Source: Paracentrotus lividus (taxonomy: Eukaryota > Echinodermata > Echinoidea > Camarodonta > Echinidae). Taken from it: a stretch of 64,000 nucleotides of DNA. The stretch lies in assembly GCA_940671915.1 (NCBI GenBank), contig CALNVZ010003434.1, positions 13,380,880 to 13,444,879 of the forward strand. The letters are read 5' to 3'. Every line of letters starts with the position of its first letter. Within the stretch, counting starts at the first letter, position 1. The translations under genes and the position numbers were made by a program. The notes under the pieces are model-generated. The model did no database searches. It was not told the origin of the DNA and saw only the letters and a program-made list of their open reading frames with translations. Positions 11,426-23,589 of the stretch are shown in pieces.

Positions 11426-11550
11426 GGCCTGTAGCAAGACAACATTTTCTTTTATTTTCTTTTATTGAAGAAAAAAAATCCACTCGCGCTGTGCGCTCAG
11501 ATAAATTACCATTTGTGAGGGTCTCGGTGCTAAATTTCGTCTCGCGCTCC
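9796..11550. other. Intergenic DNA with C/A homopolymer tracts
   Basis: No gene is recognised. The striking element is a run of about 14 C followed by 23 A (10778-10814), just downstream of CAGGGGCCGC at 10764; that word matches the start of the element family at 24641 and 55895. A C-rich stretch followed by (TC)n lies at 11380-11424. Near 11480-11550 is another block of the CTCGCGCT-type repeat. Confidence 0.5.
11395..11424. repeat. (TC)n microsatellite
   Basis: A pure CT dinucleotide run follows a C-rich stretch that begins near 11377. Confidence 0.9.
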
Positions 11551-11556
11551 GCAATA

Positions 11557-12943
11557 CAGTGCGTATCAATAAAAACGGGACAGTTTTGAAAAGTCTGTCA
11601 AAATTTTGTTTCAAATCATGATGTCTATAGTTTTATGTTAATAGATGCTGTGAAGTCTTATCTTTCAAATGCAATTTTAAAAAATGGGTTTCGTTCATGC
11701 TTGAGTACACACAGAACATTTTTGTCGGGGGCTCAAAAAACGGCTTGCGCACAAATGGAAAAATTGAGAATTACGATCGTCAGACTTCTTGCTAATGAGC
11801 AGTCTTCCTCTTATTTTTTTTAAAATCTTTGCCATTTTTTTGTTATTATGATTTGAAATTCACTTACAAAGCTATTGATTTACTTTAATTGTTTTGTTTT
11901 TGTTTTCATTTTAATATGTTATCGTTTTACAATAAATATTCCTTTAAACTTTTTTGTCAACCCATAAGAAAGGGGATTTGGTTGATTGTTTAATTGATTG
12001 TTTATTTGATTGATTGATTGATTGATTACTTTGTTTATTTGTTTTGTTCATGCTTGAGCGAACACGGAAAGTTCTTGTCGGAGGTTAAAAAAAAATAAAT
12101 GAATAAATAAAAAATAAAAATTAAAAAAACTTTGGTTGAATTCAAAGGGTATTATTTATTCTGAATCATTATTCTGAATCAGGTACTCCCATTCGGATTG
12201 ATTGTTACTTTTCACTGGTCAATAATTATGTTAGTCTTTTGAGTCGATTTCCTATGATTCTTCCAACGATTTAATCAATCATTTGAACAATCAATCAAAA
12301 AGTAATCGATCAATCGATCAATCATTCAAAGAAACAAATGAATTAATCAAACGATCAATCATTCAAAATAGTCAATCTATCAATTCTTCATTCAATCAAT
12401 CGATCAATTAATAAATCAATCCATCAATCAAACAAACGAACAAACATAGCAATCATTCAATCAAATAATCAACCAACCAACCAAATCCCCTTGTCTTGGG
12501 TTGACAATTTCAGTTTTTTTTTTTTTTTTTTAGTTTGAAGGAATATTCAATGCCAAAAGATAACATGTTAACATGTAAAAAAACAAAAACAAAACAAAAC
12601 AAAAACAATTCAATTAAATAAATAGCTTTGTAAATGAATTTTCATAGCATAATTCGAAAATCATGGCAAAGATAATGAAAGGGTTAAGAGTAAGTCTGCT
12701 GATTAGCAAAAAGTCTGATGATCGTAATCCTCATTTTGTACCATTTTGTGCGCAAGCCTTTTTTTGAGCCCCCGACAAAAACGTTCTTTGTGCGCTCAAG
12801 CATGAACGAAACTTAATATTTTAAATAGCATTTGAACGATAAGACTTCAGAGCATCTATTAACATCAAAATAAAGACATAGTAATTTGAAACGAAATTTT
12901 GACAGACTTTTCAAAACTGTCCCGTTTGTATTGATACACCCTG
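11557..12943. mobile_element. Mariner-like foldback element, long TIRs, TA target
   Basis: The outer ends CAGTGCGTATCAATAAAAAC and the reverse complement of CAGGGTGTATCAATACAAAC are flanked by TA at 11555-11556 and 12944-12945. TIR similarity continues for about 430 bp on each side; shared words include GGGACAGTTTTGAAAAGTCT, GCTTGAGTACACACAGAACA and GTCAACCCATAAGAAAGGGG against their reversed counterparts. The centre (about 11980-12440) is made of ATTGATTG and its complement CAATCAAT. TA flanks and CAG-start termini are typical of Tc1/mariner elements. There is no transposase frame, so it is non-autonomous. Confidence 0.8.
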
Positions 12944-12945
12944 TA

Positions 12946-13549
12946 TAGGCAATGTTGTGCTAGTGTATGTGCCTGTAAATTAACCTCGACTCCTGGTCTT
13001 GAAGGGGTTAAGAATCGTTCTGGTCCATTTCTCAGGAAGAACGTCACATGTAATAAGGAGGAAAAGGGCGTGCTTCATCACCATAGTAACAACCTTCATT
13101 CACTCTCTTCCCTCGTGACTAAATGGTTATACCTGTAGCTCGGTAATGACTTGACATTTATATTTATTGCTTCTAAAATAGATACATCAATATTATAATA
13201 ATCAATATTTTGCCCTTAAACTTATGTCTGTCGCTACCCTCTAGAATAGAAAAATACGCAAAGGAAGTATTTAAAGGGAATCTAGTGTAGTGGGAAGGTG
13301 TAGGAAAGATGAAAAAAATTATTGTGAGCTTTCCTGTTATTGTCATGCTATTTGGGAAGAATATCATAATAAAAATCTCCACAATAAAATATTGCTTTTG
13401 AATTGCCCTGATAGTCACACTATGACCCAAAATATTCCAAAGCAGTTGTATGTTTGGGTCCCGAACAAAGGGTAAAATGAGGGAAAATCCTAGGCCCTTT
13501 GCTAGTGAATATTTTTATTTACTCGCATATCCTTAAGCATGCGCGTATT

Positions 13550-13584
<35 letters not shown>

Positions 13585-14860
13585 CTTTACGGGCCCGGTC
13601 CACCGGGTAGGCGCCCAAAATGTCCTCAAAGGGGCGCCAAATTGACCTTAGAGGGGCGCCGAATTGAGCTAAATGTTTATATAAAATTTAAAAAAACACG
13701 AAAAAATATACATGATTTGAGCCGATTGAGATCTTAAACCTACCCCACAGCTGATATATGACCTTATAGTTGGCTGAAGGCCGAAACAATTTTCAACACC
13801 TACCCCCTCCCCCCTCCATTTTAAATAGATGAATGAACAATGTATGAATCATAAAACATATTTGTAACAACAGTCTCCATCAATCAAACTGTGATTTTAG
13901 AGAGATAAAATTATTTTATTGAGATTTGGTGCATTTTCTATGTATTTCTTTATTTAAATGCAATTAGCGCCCCATATGATGACCATGAGAAATTTTAGTT
14001 TCACCAAGTTTTAGAGCTTGAGTTACTTTACCGTCAGGCCAAATATGATTATATAGTGATCGGTCACATAATGAAAAAAATTATGGAGGGGGCACAATGT
14101 GCCCCCCCCCCCTTTGGGTCTGTAAACGATCAAAATACCTTGGTCTTGATAGGGTTTTAAAAAAAGCGTTGAATTACTATTGTTCCCGACAAAAGTAGAT
14201 GGAATTGTAGCGGGTGATTGACAAATTTTAGACGACTTCATATTTACTTCATTATTATTATTAGGCCTTTTGTATTTTATAAAGGCAGTTAAAATCACTG
14301 TATCAAATCACTGGTCAACAGTCAAAATCATACTGAAATAACAATGAAAATTACTTATTCACCCTTCATATTCGACCTACTTGATAACATATAACAAATA
14401 ATGGCTGGAAAAAGGGAGAAAGAAATTTTGTGTCTTTCTTCATTCAGGTAGTCAGATCTTACTATTTTGTTGCACTTTGTTGGACCTGAAATCTTTGACG
14501 ATATTCTCGTAACTTTTTTTGTCAAGCTAATGAAGTCATGCTTTTCTCGAGCTGAGAAAAAAAAAAAATATCACCATTGGAGAGGCGTGTAAAAAATCCT
14601 AAAATTAAACAAAGAGGAACATAATACAATAATACCAAAAATAAAACGAGCAAAGAAAATGGGATTTCATATTTTTTTAAATATCATATGAGTTTTCTTT
14701 TTTGTTCAAATTTATATTTAAAAAAGCTACATCACTTCACCGTGATCCCTCACATTTATCCCAAGTTAATTTCTGTCCTTCTGGTTTATGTCTGATTCTA
14801 GAGCTCCTGATTACCCGAGCATTGAAAGCTAAAGAGTGGTTCCCTTGGATGGACACCGAC
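12946..14860. other. Intergenic DNA with a G34 run
   Basis: There is no gene. A 34-base G run occupies 13551-13584, followed by a GC-rich repeat fragment with GGGGCGCC words (13590-13670). Smaller C-runs lie near 13805 and 14102. The remainder is AT-rich. Confidence 0.5.
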
Positions 14861-14864
14861 ATAA

Positions 14865-14942
14865 GGGTTTGCCACAGCTCAGTCGGTAGAGCACCTGTTT
14901 AGCCGATTAGGAAGTATCGGGCTCGAATCCAGGTGAAATCCC
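14865..14942 (+). repeat. tRNA-derived sequence
   Basis: The 78-nt segment begins GGGTTTGCCACAGCTCAGTC and has an A-box-like CAGCTCAGTCGGTAGAGC, a TTAGCCGATTAGGAAG anticodon-arm region and a B-box-like GGCTCGAATCC. The acceptor ends GGGTTT and AAATCCC pair only with a bulge, and the arms are imperfect, so I do not call a functional tRNA. The sequence at 24859-24938 (minus) shares the same 5' half and ending, which suggests a tRNA-derived SINE or a pseudogene family. The downstream T-run and ATTT repeats are compatible with a SINE tail or Pol III terminator. Confidence 0.6.
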
Positions 14943-16354
14943 AGTTCTTTGCACGTTTTTTTTAAAATTTATTTATTTATTTATCTATTTTTCTTTGTGA
15001 AATAAGTCCTGACACGGAATAAACCATAGTTTAGAATTTCCGCCTGCAAACCAATACCCAAACTTCAGGTTTAGCTAAGGACGAGGGAAGTGAGGGGGTG
15101 GGGCGGGGGGGGGGGGGGGGGGGGGGGGGGTGGAGTAGTTACAAGGTCATCAGACGAAGCACGCGTACCGTGGCGGGGTACCTTTACCTTGAGGCAAAAG
15201 TAAGTGAAATCTGAAACCTTTGGCCGAACGCAGGTCGCGTGCTGTTTGCCTTTTATGGCACGAAAAACGGACGTGGGCACAATAAGAAATGCGGCTTTTA
15301 GTCTCGAATTACCAGACCCAAAATGCCATGTTGGTAGTTGCAAGTATCTTTTCAATAGAGTATGTTCTACGAGAGCATATTAGTTATATTTGCCAGGTCT
15401 GTGTGATTGATTCTATGATGATGATATATTCGAAGAATCGACAAAATTATAAATCAAACAAGGAAATACGATGAATTTAGTATTTATTATTCTTGTTATC
15501 AATTTATTTATTTATTTACTTTTTTTTTTTTGTATTATTATTATATTATTATTATTTTTTTTTTTTTTTTTTTTTTTTTGGGGGGGGGGGGAGGCAATTT
15601 ATTATTGATATTCTCATCGAGAACAATTTTCAGTAGACATCCACCTTCTTCAAGTTCAAGAGATGAAATAAAGTGATTGAAAATACCCAATTCTGTGCGA
15701 TAGATTCAATTGACTAATTCAGTTTGTTGATTCTAGAGTTATTCAACCTATTCATATATTCCATCGCCAGCCATTATCAAATATTGGCCATTAGGCCTAC
15801 TTGTAAAATTGGGAATTATGTGAGCACGTGGTCTGAATTTCACAACTACCTAGACTTCGATCCTACTTGGTGTTGGTGCAGAAATCTGGTCCCGTTGTCC
15901 TTATACGTCCTCATTTTCATAATAAATGTGATGAAAATTCACGGCATAGTTTTAATTTGCTAGCGTGAAAACTCTTTGTCCCTACATCCTCAATTTTCTT
16001 CAAGATTATCTGGTGAATTTTGAGCTCACATGAAGCACTGGGGACAATTTTTTGCATTGATTTCGCTCTTGGATTTTTTGAAGTATTCAAAGTGATGAAT
16101 CTGATCTCATAGTTTCATACACGTACATGTAAGAGGAAAAAGAAAAGTTTACAAAAGTTTGACATGTATCCCTCTCAAGAGGTTGCTCGTTCTCCCAAAT
16201 GTTCCTTATTACAAAATAATGTTCGTTATTCTCATACGATTCATTATTCCGACAATTTTTGAATTTCATAACCGGTTTGTTATTATCATAAAGTGAAATG
16301 AGGTTCGGTAAACTCCAACACTACAACCCTATTCTGTTTTGGACTTATGAGCCT

Positions 16355-16405
<51 letters not shown>

Positions 16406-16508
16406 GTCTTTCGATTAACGAAATTTTTATTTCACTTGATCGGATAAACGAATCCGATTTCATTAAAAAAAAAAATCGAACTTATAAATCGAACCTTATA
16501 TTATTTTT
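14943..16508. other. Intergenic DNA with homopolymers and (TC)n
   Basis: No gene is recognised. G26 lies at 15105-15130. A run of about 25 T followed by 12 G is at 15555-15591. (TC)n is at 16358-16402. The 16190-16280 and 16440-16560 parts contain degenerate CGTTATTC/GAATAACG words related to the 9174 repeat. Confidence 0.5.
16358..16402. repeat. (TC)n microsatellite
   Basis: An uninterrupted CT dinucleotide run. It lies about 110 bp outside the left end of the large palindrome; the mirror position on the right falls in or beyond the N gap. Confidence 0.9.
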
Positions 16509-17959
16509 GACAAATTAACCTTCTGAATAACGATACTTGTGATTACTACTTTTGGATATGTTTATATTTAATGTTTATATTATGTTTGTAAACGGAAATA
16601 AATTGAATCTTGAATCTTGAATCTTGAAAATAAGAACGAATCCCTTTTCATGTTCGGATTAATGAAACTGCATGCATTACTTAGAAATATATGTGTTTGG
16701 AATAACGAACCTTTTGTACATATAGGCTTGCTCTGTGATCCATTGCAAAATGTTTGGTATATATGCGAAGTACTTTCACAAATACTTCAGACAACGTGTG
16801 AAAATAAGAAAAAGACCACACTTTGTTTTCATGGATGTCGGGCCCACTAGAAGTATTTATTTTACACTTCACGAACCCAAAACTGCAACCCGTGTTAATT
16901 GTAAGTGACGGGCCCAAGCTAGAGAACGCATATGATCAGGATGATACATTGCATGATAAAAGAAAACGATCTAAAGCAGGATAAAAATAATACAAAAATG
17001 AAAAGAACCAAACAACCAGACGAACAATAGTTGAATAGCCTACTCAGCTTACTCAATCTGATTACTAATCTTGTCTTACTTGGGATCAAGAAAATACACT
17101 CATATAGTACATTATTGACAGATAAATAAACTACTTATAAACGAAAAAACTAAGAAACTTATGATATTATGAATATAAAATATTTTAAAAAACATATCGT
17201 CAATAAATAACTTTTACCCAAAGACAAACGATATCAGTTTAAACACAAGATAATCACAAGATTTCAAATGTTTACGCCCATTTGAAAATGCGAAAACATG
17301 GGCCGTTCCAGTAAAAGAAAAGGGGGAAATCGGGCTGATTATTATATTTTCAAAAGTGTATCGATGTTTTCTGTGCCATGTCTTGTATTACTTTTGACCA
17401 TTCTTCAAATTTATAAATTTCAGTCCACATTTTATTGCAACAATATAGGCTTATATGCACTTTAGTTATTGCTCGAGTGTTTTGTTCTTCTTTCCCATTC
17501 TCTTTGTTTTGTTTGTTTTTGTTCATTGTCATTTGCTATTGCTATTTGCTATTTGAAGTAGCCTTTCATTCTACAACTTTGAAAAAGTTAACAATACAGT
17601 CATATCGTAGTCTGAGCACATTGTTGTTTTCTGGAGAGAACTTATTTATTGAAATAGGCCTCTCCACACGGATTGGAACTGAACAATAGAACGTCGTGTG
17701 TGTAGTGCAAAGAAATCGTAAAAAGACTTGATCCACTCATGAGACAAACAACTGTTATGTCATCTTCATACAATTATTATTTGGGGAAACAGGATTCGAA
17801 TTTTACGATTGTTTGCATGAGTACACTGGTGCTGGTCATGCTGGTAGTTGGCTGTGAACCTATAATTCCATGGTCACACCCTAGGTTATGCGCAAAAGAC
17901 CGACGCGCAAACAGCAAGCTGCTGGAACGGGAGGGCTGCACCCCCCCCCCCCAAAAAAC

Positions 17960-17991
<32 letters not shown>

Positions 17992-19893
17992 ACTTCATTT
18001 TGAAAATTAACGGGACCAAAATAGACACACAACAAATAGACATACCAAAATTCAGCGGTAAGTCCAGGATTTACAAATCTGGGGGCGCAGCCTAAATTTT
18101 CATGACACACAGTGTTTCAGAAACCTACTGGGCGCACGCCTTTTGCCCCCATCCCCTCTCCCTAGAACCACCACTGAATTTACCGCACGTATTTTTAATC
18201 TACATGTAGGATGTTATTGGCATGATCATAATGATGGATTCCCTTGTCATCTCCGCCGTTCTTAGAACAAAGTGAATTAAACGGATACCAATAGATATGT
18301 TTATCTCATTTCGTTCCTTATGATTCATTTGATTACTCCGATTGGTGGTGGGGGAAACCCTTTGGTTTTGTTTTGTTTCTGTTGTATACTTCTCTTTTTT
18401 TTTTGTCTTGTATTTTGTTTTTCCTTTTTCCTTTTTTCCCTCTTTTTTTTTTTGTTTTGTAAGTCGACCGTGAAGCGGTAGAGTTATATTATTGTGAACA
18501 TACAGTCTATATATCTATTGACAAAGAACCTGTATTTTCTCATTAAAATTAAACGGCTATGACAATGAATTGTGTTTGTTAGGAAAGAAAGGACCCTTTA
18601 TAAAATGACGCATTATACCACAACATCATGATGTAATTAGTACAGTGACCCCACTCACCACTGACCTGCTATTTTAGATATTTTGCACTTTTTATTTTTC
18701 TATCAATAATTGTCACTGACTAGAATGTTGAACTTTAAACAGCGCTCAATATGAAGATATGTTATACATAAAAGCAGTATGCTCACTTTCGACTCCTTAT
18801 TTATTGTTATCATGGACCTAATACTTGGGTCCATGTTGTTATTACCATGGTTACCGGAATTTTTCTTATAGGCCCATACTATCGAGCGGGGGGGGCAACC
18901 CCAAAATTTGAAAGAAGAGTAGAAGAAATCTTCCGACTTTAACATGTAGGCCTAGCAGTCAATGATGATTTCCAAAAAAAAAAAAAAAAAAAAAATGGGG
19001 GGGGGGGGCTACGGCCAGTTGATATATGGGCCTATAAGAAAAATTCCGGTAACCATGGTAATAACAACATGGACCAAGTATTTAGGTCCGATGATAACAA
19101 TAAATAAGGAGTCGAAGTGAGCATACTGCTTTATGTATAACATATCTTCATATTGAGCGCTGTTTAAAGTTCAACATTTAGTCAGTGACAATTATGATAG
19201 AAAAAATAAAAAAGTGCAAAATATCTAAAATAGCAGGTCAGTGGTGAGTGGGGTCACTGTATAATTACATCATGATGTTGTGGATAATCGTCCATTTTAT
19301 AAAGGGTCCTTTCTTCCTAAACAAACACAATTCATTGTCATAGCCGTTTAATTTTAATAGAAATACAGGTTCTTTGTCAATAGATATATAGACTGTAGTT
19401 CACAATAATATAACTCTACCGCTTCACGGTCGACTTTACAAAACAAAAAAAAAAGAAGGGAAAAAGGAAAAAGGAAAAACAAAATACAAGACAAAAAAAA
19501 AGAGAAGTATACAACAGAAACAAAACAAACCAAAGGGTTCCCCACCACCAAATCGGAGAATCAAATGAATCATTAAGGAACGAAATGAGATAAACATATC
19601 TATTTGTATCCTTTAATTCACTTTTTCTAAGAACGGCGAGATGACAAGGGAATCCATCATATGATCGATGCCAATAACATCCTACATGTAGATTAAAAAT
19701 ACGTGCGGTAAATTCATGTGGTTCTAGGGAGAGGGGATGGGGCAAAAGGCGTGCGCCAGTAGTTTCTGAAACACTGTTGTCATGAAAATTTAGGCTGCGC
19801 CCCCAGATTTGTAAATCCTGGACTTACCGCTGAATTTTGGTATGTCTATTTGTTGTGTGTCTATTTTGGTCCCGTTAATTTTCAAAATGAAGT

Positions 19894-19930
<37 letters not shown>

Positions 19931-21348
19931 GGGGGGGGGGGGCAGGCCTCCCCGTTCCAGCAGCTTGCTGTTTGGCGGTCGGTCTTTGCGCATAACCTAG
20001 GTGTGACCATGGAATTATAGTTCACAGCCATAACAGCATGACCAGCACCAGTGTACTCATGCAAACAATTCGTAAAATTCGAATCCTGTTTTCCCCAAAT
20101 AATAATGTATGAAGATGACATAACAGTTGTTTGTCCATGTGGATCAAGTCTTTTTACGATTTCTTTGCACTACACACAACGACTTCTATTGTTCAGTTCC
20201 AATCCGTGTGGAGAGGCCTATTTCAATAATAAGTTCTCTCCAGAAAAACAACAATGTGCTCAGACTACGATATGACTGTATTGTTACTTTTTCAAAGTTG
20301 TAGAATGAAAGGCTACTTCAAATAGCAAATAGCAATAGCAAATGACAATGAACAAAAACAACAAAACAAAGAGAATGGAAAGAAGAAACAAAACACTCGA
20401 GGCAATAACTAAAGTGCATATAAGCCTATATTGTTGCAATAAAATGTGGACTGAAATTTATAAATTTGAAGAATGGTCAAAAGTAATACAAGACATGGCA
20501 CAGAAAACATCGATACACTTTTGAATATATATAATAATCAGCCAATTTCCCCCTTTTCTTTTACTGGAACGGCCCATGTTTTCGCATTTTCAAATGGGCG
20601 TAAACATTTGAAATCTTGTGATTATCTTGTGTTTAAACTGATATCGTTGTCTTTGGGTAAAAGTTATTTATTGACGATATGTTTTTAAAATATTTATATT
20701 CAAATATTCATAATTCTTAGTTTTTCGTTTATAAGTAGTTATATTATCTGTCAATAATGTACTATATGAGTGTATTTCTTGATCCCAAGTAAGACAAGAT
20801 TATAATCAGATGAGTAAGCTGAGTAGGCTATTCAACTATGTTCGTCTGGTTGTTTTGGTTCTTTTCATTTTTGTATTATTTTTATCCTGCTTTTAGATCG
20901 TTTTCTTTTATCATGCAATGTATCATCCTGATCATATGCGCTCTCTTAGCTTGGGCCCGTCACTTACAATTAACACGGGTTGCAGTTTGGGTTCGTGAAG
21001 TGTAAATATATACTTCTAGTGGGCCCGACACCATAGAAACAAAGTGTGGTCTTTCTTATTTTCACACGTTGTCTGAAGTATGTTGAAAGTACTTCGACAT
21101 ATATACCAAATTTGCAATGGATCACAGAGCAAGCCTATATGTACAAGAGTCGTTATTCGATAAAACATATATTTCTAATAGATGCATAGCAGTTTCATTA
21201 ATCAACATGAAAAGGGATTCGTTCTTAATTTCAAGATTCAAGATTTCAGATTCAATTATTTCCGTTTACAAACATAATATAAACATTAAATATAAACATT
21301 ATCCAAAAGTAGTAATCACAAGTATCGTTATTCAGAAGGTTAATTTGT
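16509..21348. repeat. Large palindrome, arms about 2.35 kb, 147-bp spacer
   Basis: The left arm (16509-18875) and right arm (19023-21348) are reverse complements along their whole length. Examples are AACCTTCTGAATAACGATAC at the left end against its reverse just before the N run, and TAACCATGGT beside the spacer. In stretches compared by eye most differences are single-base insertions or deletions, often in homopolymers, with few substitutions. The right arm stops exactly at the N gap. All open frames inside come in mirror pairs and none has a recognisable domain. It is either a very recent inverted duplication or a long-read foldback misassembly. Confidence 0.9.
17941..17989. repeat. C-run followed by A-run (left palindrome arm)
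   Basis: About 12 C followed by an almost pure A tract. The mirror copy is the T-run plus G-run at 19898-19942. Downstream is a GGGGGCGCAGCC repeat fragment near 18080. Confidence 0.85.
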
Positions 21349-21373
21349 NNNNNNNNNNNNNNNNNNNNNNNNN
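21349..21373. other. Assembly gap (25 N)
   Basis: The N run abuts the right end of the large palindrome, so the assembler could not extend past the end of the right arm. The sequence to its right (from 21374) has no counterpart left of 16509. Confidence 0.99.
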
Positions 21374-22330
21374 TCCCCAATTTTAAAATCCTGGACAGGG
21401 CCCCTTGGAAGAGCGATTGGATTTCCTTATATACAACTATAATTTGCTGATACCACTACAGACCAAGTGATACAGACTGAGAGGGGGTTATATGTTTATT
21501 TGGAAATGGGTTAAATTGTTCCCAAATCATTAAGTAAACCAGTTACATACATTTTGTTTACATTGGTCCAAGAAAAGCCAAGAACTAGGCAAACTTGTGG
21601 GGAATATGGTTATAATAGGATCGCCTCATCATGATCAAACATGTTATTAAAAAAAAAAACAACCTATAAACGTATATTTCCGGTTATCCTGGTTATGCCG
21701 TGATCATTATAGGCCTATATAGTTCGATCGACCAGCATAAATTCCCATGATAACCTATAGGCATATATATTAAATTGTGAAGTGATTACGTAACCTTGCG
21801 GTGTAATGACAATGGAAATGTATTTCAAATTGTATTTGCATAGATTCTCCTGAATGAGTTGTTCGGGGTGTTGGTGGTGTGCATGGAGTTGGTGGTGGGG
21901 AGGGGTATATGAGAACAATAATCAGAAGACCGTGTCATATCCAACACCATACATAATATTTTGGAGAGGAAAATCTGTAACAAAGAGAGAATTTTCTCAT
22001 TTTCCCAGACCCCTGTACTGTCATGATGAACATGTATAGCGATAGTCTCAATCTCCATCCGAGTTTCTTAATCCCAGCTTTGTTTCCACAAGAGACGTTG
22101 TACTATTTTTACTATCATTGTTTCGAATTATGCTTGTAGATAATCTATTATACTTATTTGAGAAAAAGACTTAGATAGTCTAATTACAATTTGTAATCTA
22201 GGAGCCCTCCCCGCGCTCTCTCAACATGCTTACTTTCTTGAGCTCTTCCTTTCCCCACTGTGTAGCATCCATCATCTTTAATCATATCCTCAGAATATCG
22301 TCGTCGTCATTATCACCAAGATCACTATTA
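21374..22330. other. Intergenic DNA, no gene seen
   Basis: AT-rich sequence with no recognised gene or clear repeat. A short GGTGGTGGGGAGGGG segment lies near 21890. Confidence 0.45.
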
Positions 22331-22334
22331 TCAT

Positions 22335-22359
22335 TATCATGGCCACCACCACCACCACC

Positions 22360-22393
<34 letters not shown>

Positions 22394-22602
22394 TCATTAT
22401 CATCATCAACATCAACAACAACTACAACAATAGCTTTTTTTAACGGACAATCTTTCCGTCTCTTCCCTCCTTGACTTTCATCACCACCATTCATCATCAT
22501 CATAATCATTATTACCATATTCATCATGTCATCATCATCATCACCATTACCACCACCATCATCATCAACACCACCACCACCATCATCATCATCATCATAT
22601 TT
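22335..22602. repeat. CAC/CAT trinucleotide repeats
   Basis: CCACCA and CATCAT runs occupy 22340-22415 and, after a short unique stretch, 22475-22600. Translations as poly-Pro/Ser or poly-Asp are artefacts of the repeat. Confidence 0.9.
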
Positions 22603-22679
22603 ATGTCGGACAATCTTCTTTTCTCTCGTTGAATATCAGTCCCTGCAAAAGCATCTTTGCTTGAACAAGTCCTTGGCTT

Positions 22680-22797
22680 GAGGAAAGAAAAAACTTGGGT
22701 ATGGAAAACAAGACTAATCATCAGCTGACAAGAACATGGAGGAAAGAAAAAACTTGGGTATGGAAAACAAGACTAATCATCAGCTGACAAGAACACG
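22680..22797. repeat. 59-bp tandem duplication carrying an E-box
   Basis: Two nearly identical 59-bp copies begin with AGGAAAGAAAAAACTTGGGT and each contain ACTAATCATCAGCTGACAAG. CAGCTG therefore occurs at 22722-22727 and 22781-22786. They sit directly upstream of a TATA box, so they may be duplicated cis-regulatory sites. Confidence 0.85.
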
Positions 22798-22832
22798 TGT
22801 ATATAAGCACCGCCTACTACACTCGCTGCATA
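22722..22832 (+). promoter_or_regulatory. Candidate TATA promoter with E-boxes
   Basis: TATATAAG at 22800-22807 is a good TATA box. Immediately 5' are CACGTG (22794-22799) and two CAGCTG E-boxes in the 59-bp duplication, each beside ACTAATC, a core compatible with K50 homeodomain (Otx-type) binding. A start about 30 nt below the TATA box would fall near 22830. The downstream sequence is less repetitive than its neighbours and leads to an ATG and a strong splice donor. A promoter role is inferred from motif order only. Confidence 0.45.
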
Positions 22833-23155
22833 ACAATAACATACGATCAACAAAGACCGATCACTCGCAAACGATCTGTCGTCTGGTGCAGTCGAAAATT
22901 TGTTAATTTTCTCCTTACGCTCTCACTCAAATAGGAGGAAACCTACCACTTCCAAGCCTTAATTAGATGCATCCTGTGCAATAATCATACTGTCAGGAAA
23001 TTATCGGAATAGTGCATAGTTTTCATCTTTCTGGACATTATTACTGGATAAATTCGTACGTGATTCCGTGTACTACATGTACTGACCGTTTACACTTGAC
23101 AATATTTACACTCAGGATCGGGTCATTCATTATCGAGATTGTATAGGAAAACATC

Positions 23156-23200
23156 ATGGTACAGCTAAAGGTACAACGCAGCATAGTCGTCAAACGCACG
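23156..23200 (+). CDS. Candidate first coding exon, 15 codons
   Basis: The ATG at 23156 (context ACATCATGG) opens 15 codons, MVQLKVQRSIVVKRT, that end at a consensus donor ACG|GTAAGA (23201) in phase 0. An in-frame TAG at 23144 rules out an earlier start in this frame. About 325 bp separate it from the predicted transcription start; that leader contains other short ATGs, which lowers confidence. I do not recognise the peptide, and no second exon is identified. It may be the first exon of a plus-strand gene with a large intron. Confidence 0.35.
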
Positions 23201-23421
23201 GTAAGAAATGATTTTTTGCAATAATTGTTGAAATGTATTTATGATAATAATTATGAAAATATAATCATGATTTTTTTTCCAACTCCTTGCATGTATACAC
23301 AATGAGGAAAGAAACTTGCAGTGAAAGAGAGAAAAAAAATATAGGGGAGTGATAGAGAGAAGGGCGAGAGAAGAGAGAAGGGGGGGGGGGGTGATCAGAA
23401 TGCAAAAAGAGAGCAGGGACG

Positions 23422-23486
<65 letters not shown>

Positions 23487-23552
23487 AAAGATGTAGAGCA
23501 GGGGTCTGTGTAGAACAAGGAGGCTAAAAAGGAGGAGTGATAGAAAGAGGTC

Positions 23553-23589
<37 letters not shown>

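Noticed and set aside
14865..14942. A functional tRNA gene
   Set aside because: A- and B-box words are present, but the acceptor and anticodon arms do not pair cleanly, and a sibling with a different middle exists at 24859.
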